Position numbers and translations under genes: made by a program. A DNA stretch of 64,000 bases, taken from assembly GCF_023072595.1 (NCBI RefSeq), contig NZ_JALLGK010000008.1, forward strand, positions 62,001 through 126,000, read 5' to 3'. A model generated the notes under the pieces. It saw only the letters and a program-made list of their open reading frames with translations. It was not told where the DNA came from and made no database searches. This stretch comes from Streptomyces sp. XM4193 (GTDB lineage Bacteria; Actinomycetota; Actinomycetes; Streptomycetales; Streptomycetaceae). Positions 25,952 through 33,789 of the stretch are shown here, piece after piece (positions within the stretch are counted from its first letter, which is position 1; each line of letters opens with the position of its first letter).

Positions 25952-26053
25952 TCAGCGCTGGCCCTGGTAGAGCTTCTTGACGGTCAGGGCGGTGAAGGCG
26001 AGGGTGCCGACGGCGACCAGGACCATCAGGAAAATGAAGAATGCCTCTAGCAC
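25952..26053 (-). CDS. 33-residue single-span membrane peptide
   Basis: GTG start with AAGGAG 7 nt upstream. The peptide runs MLEAFFIFLMVLVAVGTL then AFTALTVKKLYQGQR: one hydrophobic helix (about 4-24) followed by a basic tail, so probably N-out/C-in. It lies between the nitrobindin gene and the divergent dsrE. No function is known to me. The good ribosome-binding site and clean topology argue that it is real. Confidence 0.65.
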   Translation of the reverse strand: MLEAFFIFLMVLVAVGTLAFTALTVKKLYQGQR

Positions 26054-26210
26054 GGCTGCGCTCCTTGCGAGGTTGGCGCGCCCCGGGCGATCGGGGACGC
26101 CACGGGACGGACGGGCACGTCGATTCTAGTCGGCGCACCCCGCGGCGGCGCTGAGAGGTCCGGCACGGTGGCCCGCACCGTCGCAGGGCGGCGCACTACG
26201 GTGGTTGCCC

Positions 26211-26588
26211 ATGACGGAGAGCGCGCAGAACCAGAGACTCGTGATCAAGGTGACGGCCGGAACGGACGCGCCGGAACGCTGTTCACAGGCGTTCACGGTG
26301 GCGGCGGTGGCCGCCGCGAGCGGGGTGGAGGTCTCGCTCTGGCTGACCGGCGAGTCGGCCTGGTTCGCCCTGCCCGGCGGGGCGGCGGAGTTCGAACTCC
26401 CGCACGCCGCACCGCTGCCCGACCTGATCAACGCCGTGCTCGCCGGCGGACGGATCACCCTGTGCACCCAGTGCGCGGCCCGCCGGGACATCGAGGAGAA
26501 GGACCTGCTGGAGGGCGTGCGGATCGCCGGCGCCCAGGTGTTCGTCAGCGAGATCATGGAGCCGGGCACCCAGGCCCTCGTGTACTGA
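26211..26588 (+). CDS. DsrE-family protein
   Basis: 125 residues with a DsrE/DsrF-like alpha/beta fold: VIKVTAGTDAPERCSQAFTVAAVAAASG, VSLWLTGESAWFAL, LINAVLAGGRITLCTQCAARRDI. Two Cys in LCTQCAARR lie where sulfur-carrier Cys occur in DsrE relatives, so a persulfide role is plausible but unproven. TACGGT lies 8 nt before the ATG (leaderless). A TTG six bases upstream is less likely. It faces the DUF1416/sseA sulfurtransferase unit across a shared terminator. Confidence 0.85.
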   Translation: MTESAQNQRLVIKVTAGTDAPERCSQAFTVAAVAAASGVEVSLWLTGESAWFALPGGAAEFELPHAAPLPDLINAVLAGGRITLCTQCAARRDIEEKDLLEGVRIAGAQVFVSEIMEPGTQALVY

Positions 26589-26637
26589 GCAGCACGCGCC
26601 CCGCGTACGCACCGACGCACCTTCCGCGCGCGGGGCG

Positions 26638-26706
26638 CGTACGCGGGCAGAGCCCCGGGGCGTACGCGGGCAGAGACGCGGCGCGTACGCGGGCAGAGCC
26701 CCGGGG
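26638..26706. repeat. Three 23-bp tandem repeats downstream of dsrE
   Basis: Units at 26638-26660, 26661-26683 and 26684-26706 each begin CGTACGCGGGCAGAG and differ in the last bases; a degenerate fourth follows. Non-coding. Confidence 0.7.
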
Positions 26707-26723
26707 CGCGCACGCGGGCGCGC

Positions 26724-26773
26724 GAGAAGGGCCGCACCCCCCTGGCGTCCAACCCGGGGGCACGGCCCTTCTC
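26724..26773. terminator. Bidirectional terminator between dsrE and DUF1416 gene
   Basis: GAGAAGGGCCG (26724-26734) pairs with CGGCCCTTCTC (26763-26773); the stem continues inwards with the C-run against the G-run and two mismatches. Confidence 0.75.
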
Positions 26774-26796
26774 CGTGCAGCCTCACCGCGCGTGCG

Positions 26797-27084
26797 TCAC
26801 ACGGCGATGGCGACCTCCGTCAGCCCACCGGTCTCGGCGACGACCTTGCGGTCGGCCGTACCGCCGGGGACCAGGGCACGCAGCGTCCAGGTGCCCTCGG
26901 CCGCGTAGAAGCGGAACTGGCCGGTCGCGGAGGTCGGGACCTCGGCGGTGAACTCGCCGGTCGAGTCCAGGAGGCGTACGTAACCGGTGACGGGCTCGCC
27001 GCCCCTGGTCACGCTGCCCTGGATCGTGGTCTCGCCGGGCTTGATGGTGGAGGCGTCGGGGCCGCCTGCCTGTGCTCCGCACAT
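26797..27084 (-). CDS. DUF1416 protein (SseC-like)
   Basis: 95 residues, a compact beta-sandwich/carboxypeptidase-regulatory-like fold (TTIQGSVTRGGEPVTGYVRLL, GQFRFYAAEGTWTLRAL). The Cys in MCGAQAGGPDAS at the N-terminus is conserved. The gene follows sseA at 63 bp on the same strand, the sseA-sseC order known from mycobacteria, so it is thought to act with the sulfurtransferase; biochemical role unknown. ATG at 27084 with AAAGGAAA upstream. Confidence 0.88.
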   Translation of the reverse strand: MCGAQAGGPDASTIKPGETTIQGSVTRGGEPVTGYVRLLDSTGEFTAEVPTSATGQFRFYAAEGTWTLRALVPGGTADRKVVAETGGLTEVAIAV

Positions 27085-27147
27085 GGGGATGTTTCCTTTC
27101 GAACCGTCAGGTCTCAACTACCCTGAGGCCAGGGCGGGTTGACGCAC

Positions 27148-27987
27148 TCAGTCGTTGGCGCCGAGCTCGATCGGCACGCCGACGAGGGAGCCGTACTCGG
27201 TCCAGGAGCCGTCGTAGTTCTTGACGTTCTCCTGGCCCAGCAGCTCGTGCAGGACGAACCAGGAGTGGGCCGAGCGCTCGCCGATGCGGCAGTAGGCGAT
27301 GGTGTCCTTGCCCAGGTCGACGCCCTCGGACTCGTACAGCTCCTTGAGCTGCTCGTCGCTCTTGAAGGTGCCGTCGTCGTTGGCCGACTTCGACCAGGGG
27401 ATGTTGCGCGCGGTCGGCACGTGGCCGGGACGCTGCGACTGCTCCTGCGGCAGGTGGGCCGGGGCGAGCAGCTTGCCGCTGAACTCGTCGGGCGACCGCA
27501 CGTCGACCAGGTTCTGCTCGCCGATCGCGGCGACGACGTCGTCGCGGAAGGCGCGGATGGCGAGGTTCTGCGGCTTGGCGCTGTACTGGGTGGCCGCACG
27601 CTCCGGCACCTCGGTCACCAGGTCGCGGGAGTCCAGCTCCCACTTCTTGCGACCGCCGTCGAGGAGCTTGACGTCCTCGTGGCCGTAGAGCTTGAAGTAC
27701 CAGTAGGCGTACGAGGCGAACCAGTTGTTGTTGCCGCCGTACAGGACGACCGTGTCGTCGTTGCCGATGCCCTTGGCGGAGAGCAGCTTCTCGAAGCCCT
27801 CCTGGTCCACGAAGTCGCGGCGGACCGGGTCCTGGAGGTCTTCGCGCCAGTCGATGCGGACGGCGTTCCTGATGTGGTTCTTCTCGTAGGCCGAGGTGTC
27901 CTCGTCGACCTCGACGAGCACCACCTTCGGGTCGTCGATGCGGGCCTCGACCCAGTCGGCGTCCACCAGGACGTCACTGCGGCTCAT
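27148..27987 (-). CDS. sseA: Thiosulfate/3-mercaptopyruvate sulfurtransferase
   Basis: 279 residues with two rhodanese domains: an inactive N-terminal one (VLVDADWVEARI through DTVVLYGGNNNWFASYAYW) and an active C-terminal one with the catalytic loop YCRIGERSAHSW, whose Cys is persulfidated. The loop resembles thiosulfate sulfurtransferases (C-R-x-G-x-R). It transfers sulfane sulfur to cyanide or thiol acceptors in the cytoplasm. Ribosome-binding site GGAGGAG. A Cys-containing leader peptide lies 190 bp upstream on the same strand, suggesting cysteine-responsive control. Confidence 0.93.
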   Translation of the reverse strand: MSRSDVLVDADWVEARIDDPKVVLVEVDEDTSAYEKNHIRNAVRIDWREDLQDPVRRDFVDQEGFEKLLSAKGIGNDDTVVLYGGNNNWFASYAYWYFKLYGHEDVKLLDGGRKKWELDSRDLVTEVPERAATQYSAKPQNLAIRAFRDDVVAAIGEQNLVDVRSPDEFSGKLLAPAHLPQEQSQRPGHVPTARNIPWSKSANDDGTFKSDEQLKELYESEGVDLGKDTIAYCRIGERSAHSWFVLHELLGQENVKNYDGSWTEYGSLVGVPIELGAND

Positions 27988-28176
27988 GGGATCTCCTCCG
28001 GAGCGGGGTGCGGTAAATGGTGTGCGTACGTCGGATCACCGCTCGTGTTCGGCGGCGCCCACGGAACGCACGGCGCTGTGCGGCGCGGAAGTCGATGGGT
28101 TTCGGGGCGGCGCACCGGGATCCGGTGCGCGCGGAGCGTCCGGCAGCCGAACTCCCCGCTGACGGCGGCGGGGCCG

Positions 28177-28260
28177 TCAGACGGTGGGGCGACAGAGCAT
28201 GGCGGCGATACGGCACAGATCAACTGCCCGTCGCTTCGTGAGGTCCGCCTGTCGCTTCAT
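28177..28260 (-). CDS. Putative Cys leader peptide upstream of sseA
   Basis: 27 codons; the peptide begins MKRQADLTKRRAVDLCR and ends IAAMLCRPTV. The LTKRRAVDLCR core matches the short leader peptides that precede sulfur and cysteine metabolism genes in Streptomyces. Two Cys codons (TGC, TGT) are near the 3' end. The 190 bp between its stop and sseA would hold the attenuator or riboregulatory structure. GAGG lies close to the ATG. Role as an attenuator is inferred from family behaviour. Confidence 0.75.
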   Translation of the reverse strand: MKRQADLTKRRAVDLCRIAAMLCRPTV

Positions 28261-28581
28261 GCCTCGATCGTAAGGATGGCCGCGCCATGTGTCACCGACG
28301 TTCCGCATGTCGAGACACGACCGCCTGGAATATGGGACGCGAGGCGGTTTCCGAAGCGTCCCGCAAGCCCCCGACCCGGGCGTTCGGGGGCTTCCGCCCG
28401 GCCCGTGACCGGACAATTCCAGATGTTGGACACCGTCTCACGGACAGCGGCGCACGGGCGTCGACCGAAGCCCCCCTCGGACTTCCGAGGTACCGCACCG
28501 GCGTGGCACGGCGCATGGTTCCGGGCAGCGCCGCTCGAAGGGCGGCGCCCCGGGCCGGGGGAACCGGCGAAGGAGAACACC

Positions 28582-28998
28582 ATGGCACGTATGCAGGAAC
28601 GCGCCCGCCGACTCCGCACCGGGCTCGCGATGGCCGCCGCCACGGCCGCCGGTGCCGCCGTCATGATGGCCCCGGGCACCGCCCAGGCCGCACCCGCACC
28701 GTCCTACAGCAACTGCCCCACGGGCGACGTCTGCTTCTACACCGGCTCCAACGGCACCGGAAAGATGTGCAACTGGGCCGGCAACGACAAGGACTGGCGC
28801 TCGGGTTCCGAGGTGTGCAGCTGGTCCGCGACCACCAACGTGAGGTCCATCTACAACAACGGCAGGCGGATGGACGTCGCCTACTACAAGGCCGCCGACC
28901 ACAAGGGGAATCGCATCGGCTGCACCAAGAAGGGCAAGCAGGGCAACCTGGCGGGCACTTACACTCTGCGCTCGCACAAGTGGCTCGACAAGTGCTGA
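28582..28998 (+). CDS. Secreted peptidase-inhibitor (I36-like) family protein
   Basis: 138 residues. Sec signal 1-37 (RARRLRTGLAMAAATAAG, AQAAPAP). The mature part has six cysteines or so and a gamma-crystallin-like pattern: CPTGDVCFYTGSNGTGKMC, NVRSIYNNGRRMDVAYY. This resembles the SMPI/peptidase inhibitor I36 family of Streptomyces, small beta proteins that inhibit secreted metalloproteases. The inhibitor function is inferred. AAGGAG precedes the ATG. A terminator follows; the gene stands alone. Confidence 0.8.
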   Translation: MARMQERARRLRTGLAMAAATAAGAAVMMAPGTAQAAPAPSYSNCPTGDVCFYTGSNGTGKMCNWAGNDKDWRSGSEVCSWSATTNVRSIYNNGRRMDVAYYKAADHKGNRIGCTKKGKQGNLAGTYTLRSHKWLDKC

Positions 28999-29016
28999 CC
29001 GACTGACCGGCTGACC

Positions 29017-29051
29017 GTCCGGGCCCCGGCACGACCGGCCGGGGTCCGGAC
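29017..29051 (+). terminator. Terminator after the I36-like gene
   Basis: GTCCGGGCCCCGG (29017-29029) pairs with CCGGGGTCCGGAC (29039-29051) with one mismatch. Confidence 0.65.
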
Positions 29052-29154
29052 GTGTTTCCGTGCGTCGAGCGCATGCGGCACCTCCTGCACCACCGCCCGC
29101 CGGGCGCGGACCGGACCGGGCGTCCCGGCCGGGGGTGGTGGGGCAACCGACGTG

Positions 29155-29865
29155 CTACTCGGTGACGTTGACCTTCTCGCCGGAGAAGGTGATCTCCACA
29201 CCCTGCTTGGTGGCCCGCACTCCGTTCAGCTTGACGCCGGCGGGCAGTCCGTCGATCTTCCTGGTGTAGTCGATCTTCTTGCGCACGATGTCCTCGATGC
29301 CGGGCAGATCGGAGCCGGGGATGGCGTCCGCGTGCAGGCGCACGGTGTCACCGTTCTCCACGCTGACGGTGCTGGTCGTGGAGCGCTCCACCTCACGGCC
29401 CACCAGCGGCAGTTCGATGCTGCCGGTCACCTTCACCTTGGCCTCGCCCTCCTCCTCGGCCGCGCCGCCCCAGCCCACGGTGACGCCCTCCTCCGCGGCG
29501 GCGGAGAGGTCCTCGTACGTCAGGTACGCGGTGCCCTCGGCGGTGCGGGCGACGCCGCTGGAGAAGTCCGCGCCGACCTCGATGTTCCGGGCCTGGAGCT
29601 CGAACTCGCTGACCCGCAGGGCCTTCTCGCCGTCACTGGTGGTCACCCCGGTGAGCTTGGCCTCCACGTCGTCCAGCTCCTTGGTGGCGACCTGGGTGAG
29701 GAACGGGAAGCCGTTGATGCTCACCTGTGCCTCCGACGCCCCCTGCGAGGCCTTCAGCTTCTCCGCGAGCCGGTCCTCGACGAGGCCGACGGAGATCCGG
29801 TCCGCGCCGACGAACAGCCCGCCGAACACCAGCAGCACGATCAGTGTGATCCGCAGCGCTCGCAT
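29155..29865 (-). CDS. DUF2993 (LmeA-like) lipid-binding protein
   Basis: 236 residues. An N-terminal uncleaved or signal-anchor helix (residues 3-22, ALRITLIVLLVFGGLFVG) precedes an extracytoplasmic DUF2993 domain rich in beta strands (EAQVSINGFPFLTQVATKELDDVEAKLTGV). In mycobacteria LmeA of this family binds phospholipid in the periplasm and supports lipomannan elongation. Here the lipid partner is unknown. Ends EKVNVTE. It lies downstream of, and on the same strand as, the membrane-protein/MoaD pair, 85 bp away. Confidence 0.85.
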   Translation of the reverse strand: MRALRITLIVLLVFGGLFVGADRISVGLVEDRLAEKLKASQGASEAQVSINGFPFLTQVATKELDDVEAKLTGVTTSDGEKALRVSEFELQARNIEVGADFSSGVARTAEGTAYLTYEDLSAAAEEGVTVGWGGAAEEEGEAKVKVTGSIELPLVGREVERSTTSTVSVENGDTVRLHADAIPGSDLPGIEDIVRKKIDYTRKIDGLPAGVKLNGVRATKQGVEITFSGEKVNVTE

Positions 29866-29949
29866 TGCCGTCTTCCCATCCCCCAGCCACAGCGGGCCGT
29901 GATCATCGACATCGGCCGGCGTTCGCCGACCGCGTTCCTCCCCCGGGTG

Positions 29950-30987
29950 TCAGCCGACGACCCGTCCGAGCAGGTAGACGACGGGACCCGCCAGCGCCAG
30001 TGGCAGAGCGACCCCCGCGGTCAGGTGCACGAACCGCGACGGCCAGTCGTAACTCGCCGCACGCAGGCCGATCAGCGCCCCGCCGCCGGCCCCGAGGCCG
30101 AGCAGCGCGCCCGCGCCGGCGCCCAGGTCCGTCCAGGTGCCCGCGGCGGCCCCCGCGCCGGCGGCGACGACCAGCGCCGCCGCGAGGGTCAGCAACCCCG
30201 GCAACGGCAGCGCACGTACGCACACCGCGACGGCCACCGCGACACCACCGACGACCACCGCGTCCGAGCTGACCGCCTGGGCGGCCAGATGTGCGGCAGC
30301 GAGGACGGTCAGCACCGTGGCGCCGACCGCGACCGTCAGCCCGTAGAGACGCTCGTCCGGTGCTCCGTGGTTGCGCAGCTGAAGCAGGAGCACCAGCAGG
30401 ACCCAGATGCCCAGCACGCCCGCCACCGCCGTCGCGGCGTTGCGGTCGCTGGAGAGGAACAGCGCGACGACCGCGCTCAGTCCGGCGAGGAAGCCGAGCG
30501 CGATGCCCTGCCGGGCCGGCCACATGCCGTTCAGCCGGTACCAGCCGGCCGCGGTGACCGCTTGGAGGAGGACCACCACCACCGCCACAGCGGGCCGGCC
30601 GATCGCCGCGGCCGCGGCGAGGGCGAGGGCGAGGGCCGCGGTGAGCGCGGCGCTCTGGCCGCCCGGCGGGATGATCGGGTCGCCGGTGCGGTGCTCGGGA
30701 TGGCCCGGCACCCCTCGGTTCGGCGGTCCGCCCTTCTTGCGGCGCCGGCCCCGACGGCCGCCCGGTGCGCCGTCCGAAGTCCCGTCCGTACGCGGTGCGT
30801 TGCCCGTGCTCGGCACGTCGTCCCCTCCTGTGCCGGGCGCCCGGCCCGGCCCCGTACCCGTTGCCGCGCGGCCCGTGCTCGCGCCAGTTGCGTGTCCTGT
30901 GCCCGTTGCGTGTCCCGTGCCCGTCGCGTGTCCCGTGCCCGTTGCGTCGTGGCTGCCCGCGGCGGCGTTGCTTCCCGGCAGGTTCAT
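29950..30987 (-). CDS. Polytopic membrane protein of unknown function
   Basis: 345 residues. Residues 1-110 are hydrophilic, Gly/Thr/His-rich, including (TGTGHA)n repeats coded by 18-bp DNA repeats near 30889-30945, then a basic RRGRRRKKG patch. From residue 112 on there are about eight hydrophobic helices (ALTAALALALAAAAAIG, FLAGLSAVVALFL, VLGIWVLLVLLLQL and others). No catalytic or transport motif was recognised. Its ATG overlaps the moaD-like stop by 4 bp. The topology suggests a small permease-like or scaffolding membrane protein, nothing more can be said. Confidence 0.7.
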   Translation of the reverse strand: MNLPGSNAAAGSHDATGTGHATGTGHATGTGHATGASTGRAATGTGPGRAPGTGGDDVPSTGNAPRTDGTSDGAPGGRRGRRRKKGGPPNRGVPGHPEHRTGDPIIPPGGQSAALTAALALALAAAAAIGRPAVAVVVVLLQAVTAAGWYRLNGMWPARQGIALGFLAGLSAVVALFLSSDRNAATAVAGVLGIWVLLVLLLQLRNHGAPDERLYGLTVAVGATVLTVLAAAHLAAQAVSSDAVVVGGVAVAVAVCVRALPLPGLLTLAAALVVAAGAGAAAGTWTDLGAGAGALLGLGAGGGALIGLRAASYDWPSRFVHLTAGVALPLALAGPVVYLLGRVVG

Positions 30988-31253
30988 CGTGCGCCTCCGG
31001 CGAAGGGCGGGAGGACCTCGACCGTGCCGCCGTCGCTCAGCCTCACCGACTCCGGGTCCCGGGTGCCGACCGGCCGTTCGTCGACGAGGTAGGAGCAGCG
31101 CACCAACACCCGGGCGAAGTCCGGACGTTCGGCGTGCCGCTCCCTGGCGTCGGCCAGCGCCTCGGCGAGCGTCGCGGCCTCATAGGTCTCCTCCGCCACC
31201 CCGGCCGCGGCTCGCGCCGCCGCCCAGTAGCGGATGGTCCCCTTCACGGGCAT
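30984..31253 (-). CDS. MoaD/ThiS-family sulfur-carrier-like protein
   Basis: 89 residues with a ubiquitin-like fold: KGTIRYWAAARAAAGV, ATLAEALADARERH, VDERPVG, LSDGGTVEVLPPFAGGAR. In working sulfur carriers the chain ends in exposed Gly-Gly, which becomes a thiocarboxylate. Here two residues (Ala-Arg) follow the GG, so either a protease trims them or the protein has another role. The stop overlaps the start of the membrane protein gene. The ATG at 31253 follows GGGGAG at 7 nt. Confidence 0.85.
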   Translation of the reverse strand: MPVKGTIRYWAAARAAAGVAEETYEAATLAEALADARERHAERPDFARVLVRCSYLVDERPVGTRDPESVRLSDGGTVEVLPPFAGGAR

Positions 31254-31585
31254 CTGTGTCTCCCCAGCGGTGTGATGTGCCGCTCCCATCATCGCCTGTC
31301 CGTATGGCGGACCGCGCACCCGTGCGCCCGCTCTCCGCGATGACCGGGAAACCTCCTGGTCACACGGTGGTCGGCGAATTATGCGCAAGCAATCGTGAGG
31401 TTTCTCGCTCGTGTCGAAAGCGCCTTGGTGAGCTATCGTGCTGCGCAGAAGGACTCGGGCGACGACGCCTCCGAGTCCTTTCGCGCTTTCACGGCACGGT
31501 CGCAACGACGCGTCACGCCGAAGCACACGCCACGCCTCGCCGAGAGGCGTCACGTCCTCGAAAGGGACTGAGGAAGGAACTCACG
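31254..31585. other. Divergent intergenic region between moaD-like gene and glnR
   Basis: Contains a possible glnR -10 hexamer TATCGT near 31434 and the 31449-31480 hairpin; the glnR leader would be about 145 nt. Confidence 0.5.
31449..31480 (+). promoter_or_regulatory. Terminator-like hairpin in the glnR leader
   Basis: AAGGACTCGG (31449-31458) and CCGAGTCCTT (31471-31480) form a perfect 10-bp stem with a 12-nt loop followed by T. It lies between the putative -10 (31434) and the glnR ATG (31586), the position of an attenuator or a stabilising leader structure. Confidence 0.6.
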
Positions 31586-32383
31586 ATGAGCTCGCTACTC
31601 CTCCTGACCAACGCGCTCCAACCCTCCACCGAGGTGCTGCCCTCCCTCGGACTGCTGCTCCACAACGTCCGGGTCGCCCCCGCCGAGGGCTCCGCGCTCG
31701 TGAACACCCCGGGCGCCGACGTCGTTCTGATCGACGGCCGCCGCGATCTGCCGCAGGCGAGGGCGCTGTGCCGGCTGCTGCGTTCCACCGGCCCCGGCAG
31801 CCCGCTGGTCCTGGTCGTCACCGAGGGCGGAATGGCCGCGGTGACCGCCGACTGGGGCGTGGACGACGTCGTCCTGGACACCGCGGGACCGGCCGAGCTG
31901 GAGGCCCGGCTGCGGCTGGCCACCGGCCGCCGGCAGGTCGTCGACGACGACGCCCCCACCGAGATCCGCAACGGTGACCTCTGCATCGACGAGGCGACGT
32001 ACAGCGCCAAGCTCAAGGGCCGTGTGCTTGACCTGACCTTCAAGGAGTTCGAGCTGATCAAGTTCCTGGCGCAGCACCCGGGCCGGGTCTTCACCCGCGC
32101 CCAGCTGCTCCAGGAGGTCTGGGGCTACGACTACTTCGGCGGCACCCGCACCGTGGACGTGCACGTACGACGGCTGCGCGCCAAGCTCGGCCCCGAGCAC
32201 GAGTCGCTGATCGGCACCGTGCGCAACGTGGGCTACCGCTTCGTCTCGCCGGAGAAGCCGGAGAAGACGGCCGAGCAGCGCAGGGCCGAGGCCGAGGCCA
32301 AGGCGGTGACCGAGGCCGCCGAGCAGCTGGCGCAGGAGGCCGTGGAGGGCACCTCATCCCGCTCGCACAGCACCCGCTCCTGA
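31586..32383 (+). CDS. glnR: GlnR-type nitrogen response regulator
   Basis: 265 residues. It opens with MSSLLLLTNALQPSTEV, the hallmark of Streptomyces GlnR. The N-terminal receiver is atypical (VVLIDGRRDL has one Asp; the usual acidic pocket and Lys are incomplete), fitting the known phosphorylation-independent dimer. C-terminal winged helix: LDLTFKEFELIKFLAQHPGRVF, GGTRTVDVHVRRLRAK, VRNVGYRF. An Ala/Glu-rich, charged tail of about 40 residues follows. GlnR controls glnA, glnII, amtB, nir and many carbon genes. AGGAAGGA precedes the ATG. Confidence 0.95.
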   Translation: MSSLLLLTNALQPSTEVLPSLGLLLHNVRVAPAEGSALVNTPGADVVLIDGRRDLPQARALCRLLRSTGPGSPLVLVVTEGGMAAVTADWGVDDVVLDTAGPAELEARLRLATGRRQVVDDDAPTEIRNGDLCIDEATYSAKLKGRVLDLTFKEFELIKFLAQHPGRVFTRAQLLQEVWGYDYFGGTRTVDVHVRRLRAKLGPEHESLIGTVRNVGYRFVSPEKPEKTAEQRRAEAEAKAVTEAAEQLAQEAVEGTSSRSHSTRS

Positions 32384-32766
32384 CCGCGCGGGCCCGCCGC
32401 TGAGCGCGGGCCCGTTCCCGACGGGCGGGTCCGCTCCCGCGTGCGACCGGGCCCACCCGCGCGCCCGACCGTGCCCGGGCCGCCCGTACCCGCTCGGTGC
32501 CGGGCCGGCCGAGAGCGCCCGCGACCGTACGCGCCCGGGGCCCGTCCTCGACGGCCGCCTTCCGCACGCCGGGACGCGGCTCCCCGGGTGCGTCGCACCC
32601 CCGCGCCCGCGTGTACGGCACACGGGTCGCCGGACCGGCCCCGCCCGGACGCGGTCCGAGTGCCGCACCCGGCCTGCCCGAATCCGGTCCGATGCGCCTG
32701 TCGGCGGGCGTTCCCGGGCCCGACGCGGGGCAGCCGTGAAAGGTCACCCCGCGTAGACTGCCCGGC
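32384..32766. other. GC-rich intergenic region between glnR and lacI-type gene
   Basis: About 380 bp with no credible ORF. GCGGGCCCG near 32405 and CGGGTCCGC about 17 nt later could be a weak terminator for glnR. The lacI -10 (TAGACT, 32754-32759) is at the right end. Nothing else was seen. Confidence 0.4.
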
Positions 32767-33789
32767 GTGGCGAAGGTGACGCGAGACGACGTGGCAAGGC
32801 TGGCGGGTACCTCCACCGCGGTGGTGAGCTATGTGATCAACGACGGGCCCCGCCCGGTCGCCCCGGCGACCAAGGAGCGCGTCCTCGCCGCGATCAACGA
32901 GCTCGGCTACCGGCCCGACCGTGTGGCCCAGGCGATGGCCTCCCGGCGCACGGACCTGATCGGCATGATCCTCCCCGACGCCCGCCAGCCCTTCTTCGGC
33001 GAGATGGCGCACGCCGTCGAACAGGCCGCCGCCGAGCGCGGAAAGATGGTCCTGGTCGGCAACTCCGACTACCTCGACGAGCGCGAGGTGCACTACCTCC
33101 GGGCCTTTCTCGGCATGCGGGTCGCCGGGCTCATCCTGGTCAGCCAGGGACTGAGCGAGCGGGCCGCCGTCGAGATCGACGCCTGGGACGCCCGTGTGGT
33201 GCTGCTGCACCGCAGGCCGGACGCGATCGACGACGTCGCGGTCGTCACCGACGACGTCGCGGGCGCCCAGCGCGCCACCGAGCACCTGCTGGACCACGGC
33301 GCCGCGTACGTCGCCTGCCTCGGCGGCGTGGAGTCCACCCCCACCATCGGCGACCCGGTCACCGACCACGTCGAGGGCTGGCGGCGCGCGATGAGCGCCT
33401 ACGGCCGCGAGACCGAGGGCCGACTCTTCCAGGCCCCGTACAACCGCTACGACGCCTACCGGGTGGCGCTCGACCTGCTGGAGCGGACGGACCGGCCGCC
33501 GGCCATCGTCTGCGCCACCGACGACCAGGCGATCGGAGTGCTGCGCGCCGCGCGCGAGCTGCGGATCGACGTGCCCGGCGAGCTGCTGGTCGCGGGCTTC
33601 GACGATGTGAAGGAGGCGGCGCTCACCGATCCGCCGCTCACCACCGTCGCCTCCGACCGCCCGGCCATGGCGCGGGCAGCCGTCGACCTGCTGCTCGACG
33701 ACGGGGTGCGCACCAACGGCAGCCGCCGGGACCGGCTGCGGCAGCTGCCGTCCACCCTGATCCGCCGGCGCTCCTGCGGCTGCGGCTGA
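32767..33789 (+). CDS. LacI-family transcriptional regulator
   Basis: 340 residues. LacI HTH at 3-25 (VTRDDVARLAGTSTAVVSYV) followed by the hinge helix ERVLAAINELGYRPDRVAQAMASRR. A periplasmic-binding-protein-like sugar-sensing domain covers 60-330 (DLIGMILPDARQPFFGEMAHAVE, ATDDQAIGVL, VAGFDDVKEAALTDPPLTTV). The C-terminus is unusual: RRRSCGCG, two Cys in the last four residues. GTG start with TAGACT 7 nt upstream, so leaderless. The effector and targets are unknown; it ends convergently with ilvD. Confidence 0.9.
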   Translation: MAKVTRDDVARLAGTSTAVVSYVINDGPRPVAPATKERVLAAINELGYRPDRVAQAMASRRTDLIGMILPDARQPFFGEMAHAVEQAAAERGKMVLVGNSDYLDEREVHYLRAFLGMRVAGLILVSQGLSERAAVEIDAWDARVVLLHRRPDAIDDVAVVTDDVAGAQRATEHLLDHGAAYVACLGGVESTPTIGDPVTDHVEGWRRAMSAYGRETEGRLFQAPYNRYDAYRVALDLLERTDRPPAIVCATDDQAIGVLRAARELRIDVPGELLVAGFDDVKEAALTDPPLTTVASDRPAMARAAVDLLLDDGVRTNGSRRDRLRQLPSTLIRRRSCGCG

